Shown here in pieces: positions 23,054 to 24,602 of a stretch of 24,602 nt of DNA. The DNA is from an uncultured Ruminococcus sp. (lineage in GTDB: Bacteria; Bacillota; Clostridia; Lachnospirales; Lachnospiraceae). Each line of letters starts with the position of its first letter. Positions within the stretch are counted from its first letter, which is position 1. The stretch is taken from NCBI GenBank assembly GCA_900553885.1, contig USFD01000048.1:1-24602 (forward strand), read 5' to 3'. The position numbers were made by a program, and so were the translations under genes. The notes beneath the pieces are model-generated. The model was not told where the DNA came from. It saw only the letters and a list, made by a program, of their open reading frames with translations, and did no database searches.

Positions 23054-24602
23054 TTATCTTTCCTTTATCATCAGATAGTCCGAGACTACCTGCTTTACAA
23101 TCACATCTTTATCCAGTCCTACTTCCCTCCGGAGCAACGCAACATTTCCGTGTTCCACATAATCATCTGAAATGGCTATATTGCGGACACAGACATTCAG
23201 TTTCGCCCGGTTCACATATTCCAGTACCTGCTCTCCGAATCCTCCTGCCAGCACATTTTCTTCTATAGTTACAAACAGGCTGTGATCCTCCGCAAGATCT
23301 TCCAGCATCTGTGTATCCAGCGGCTTCACAAATCTGGCATTTACCAGTGTACAGGCATATCCTGTGTCTTTGAGTTCCATACGCACCTGTTCCGCAAGTT
23401 CCGACATATGCCCTACAAAAATCACGGCAATATCTCCTTCTTCATACAGGATCTCGCTTTTCCCGTATTCCACAGGCGCACGGAACTGCCTCAGGCCCCC
23501 GTATGCAGTCCCGCGCGGATAGCGCAGAGCCACAGGACCTGAAAAATCAACGGCAAACCGCAGCATATCCGCCATCTCCCAGCGGTTCTTCGGAGACATT
23601 ATGGTCAGATTCGGTATCATAGACAGATAAGACAGATCAAACACACCCTGATGGGTTTCCCCGTCGCTTCCTACTAGTCCTGCCCGGTCCACAGCAATCA
23701 CAACCGGAAGATTCTGAAGACAGACGTCATGGATCGTCTGATCAAAAGCCCTCTGCAGGAAGGAAGAATACACGGCAAAAACAGGCTTCATCCCTCCGGC
23801 CGCAAGCCCGGCGGCGAAAGTCATGGCATGCTCTTCCGCAATTCCAACATCATAGAAACGCTTCGGAAACATCCTTGCAAACCTGGAAAGGCCGGTTCCA
23901 TCTGCCATCGCCGCTGTAATCGCGACAACTTTTTCATCATGTTTTCCTATATCCGCCATTACTTTGGAAAAGACGTCTGTATAGGAATCTTCAGTACTTT
24001 TATCCTTTGGCGCTCCACTCTCTATTTCGAAGGGACCTGTCCCGTGAAAGCGGGATGGGTTCTCCTCTGCCGGTCCGTATCCTTTTCCTTTTTTGGTAAT
24101 GACATGAACCAGAACCGCATGATTCACCCGCCTTGCCTCGTGAAGTACCCGCACCAGCCTGCGCACATCATGTCCGTCCACAGGCCCCAGATAAGTGATG
24201 CCCATATCTTCAAAAAACATTCCCGGGACAAAGAGCTGCTTAATGCCGCTTTTGGTCCGCTTTACCTGGCTGATAATCCGCTCCCCTCCCCTGGGGAACT
24301 TTTTCAGAGTATCTTCCACTCCTCTTTTCAGCCCTGTGTATGCCTGGGCGGTCCGCAGCCCGTTGAGATACCGCGACATGCCTCCCACATTTTCAGAAAT
24401 AGACATATTGTTATCATTCAATACAATTATAAAATTACTCTTCAGATGGGACGCATTGTTCAGGGCTTCATAAGCCATGCCTCCTGTCATAGAGCCGTCT
24501 CCGATAATAGAAATTACGCTGTAGTTTTCCCCGGACAGTTCCCGGGCCGCAACATAGCCCAGCCCGGCGGAGACAGAAGTAGAACTGCGTCCTGTATTAA
24601 AT
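23054..24602 (-). CDS. dxs: 1-deoxy-D-xylulose-5-phosphate synthase (5' end outside window)
   Basis: About 515 C-terminal residues of DXS, a TPP enzyme that condenses pyruvate and glyceraldehyde-3-phosphate in the first step of the MEP isoprenoid route. The full protein should be near 620 residues; the N-terminus lies beyond 24602. Visible are the TPP/Mg2+ motif GDGSMTGGMAYEALNN, with NDNNMSIS further on, the catalytic glutamate region IAEEHAMTFAAG, the segment DRAGLVGSDGETHQGVFD and a C-terminal transketolase domain. At the window edge the segment reads FNTGRSSTSVSAG, where most DXS proteins have TGHSSTSIS; the His-to-Arg change affects a residue that normally contacts TPP. An internal ATG at 24490 is not the start, because the frame and homology continue upstream. 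It is the first visible gene of the operon. Confidence 0.95.
   Translation of the reverse strand, partial: FNTGRSSTSVSAGLGYVAARELSGENYSVISIIGDGSMTGGMAYEALNNASHLKSNFIIVLNDNNMSISENVGGMSRYLNGLRTAQAYTGLKRGVEDTLKKFPRGGERIISQVKRTKSGIKQLFVPGMFFEDMGITYLGPVDGHDVRRLVRVLHEARRVNHAVLVHVITKKGKGYGPAEENPSRFHGTGPFEIESGAPKDKSTEDSYTDVFSKVMADIGKHDEKVVAITAAMADGTGLSRFARMFPKRFYDVGIAEEHAMTFAAGLAAGGMKPVFAVYSSFLQRAFDQTIHDVCLQNLPVVIAVDRAGLVGSDGETHQGVFDLSYLSMIPNLTIMSPKNRWEMADMLRFAVDFSGPVALRYPRGTAYGGLRQFRAPVEYGKSEILYEEGDIAVIFVGHMSELAEQVRMELKDTGYACTLVNARFVKPLDTQMLEDLAEDHSLFVTIEENVLAGGFGEQVLEYVNRAKLNVCVRNIAISDDYVEHGNVALLRREVGLDKDVIVKQVVSDYLMIKER

Noticed and set aside
1..24602. Mobile elements, CRISPR arrays, tRNA or rRNA genes
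   Set aside because: No transposase, integrase, spaced direct repeats, cloverleaf or rRNA-like sequence was seen. Gene content and codon usage look uniform and chromosomal.

Overview
The window reads as an ordinary chromosomal stretch from a spore-forming, strictly anaerobic member of the Clostridia, most like a Lachnospiraceae gut fermenter. The grounds are the sporulation genes spo0A and spoIVB, two [FeFe] hydrogenases of the group B type, an NADP-type glutamate dehydrogenase, AGGAGG-type ribosome binding sites and an intermediate GC content. Every gene I can support is on the minus strand, so transcription runs from high to low coordinates. I see no mobile element, CRISPR array, tRNA or rRNA.

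Layout in the direction of transcription. (1) 24602-19246: a tightly packed operon of dxs (5' end outside the window), tlyA, nadK, argR and recN, with gaps of 1, 18, 3 and 9 bases, closed by a strong terminator. (2) 19024-17016: spoIVB and spo0A; spo0A has its own sigma-A-like promoter and two tandem 0A boxes. This order matches the conserved dxs-tlyA-ahrC-recN-spoIVB-spo0A neighbourhood of Bacillus subtilis. (3) 16892-11389: glgA, metF, a stand-alone MetH activation-domain gene and metH, which lacks that domain. Together the last three form a methyl-folate to methionine module. (4) 11176-8108: two paralogous group B-like [FeFe] hydrogenases in tandem. (5) 7946-4962: alaS and rpsU, each with a recognisable promoter. 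(6) 4684-3350: gdhA, ending in an unusually long hairpin. (7) 2909-1: a P-type cation ATPase whose leader carries a good match to the yybP-ykoY Mn2+ riboswitch, with an intrinsic terminator that shares a strand with the aptamer's closing helix.

The most informative non-coding finding is that Mn2+ riboswitch. It suggests that the ATPase, which automatic annotation would probably call a Ca2+ pump, is a Mn2+ (or Mn2+/Ca2+) exporter switched on by its substrate. The least explained stretch is about 2937-3307, which has no credible gene but holds several inverted repeats. Other points worth checking are the divergent hydrogenase pair (CPGGC versus CDGGC at the H-cluster), an Arg where DXS normally has a TPP-pocket His, and a possible forespore promoter beside the recN terminator. 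I found no convincing wholly new system.
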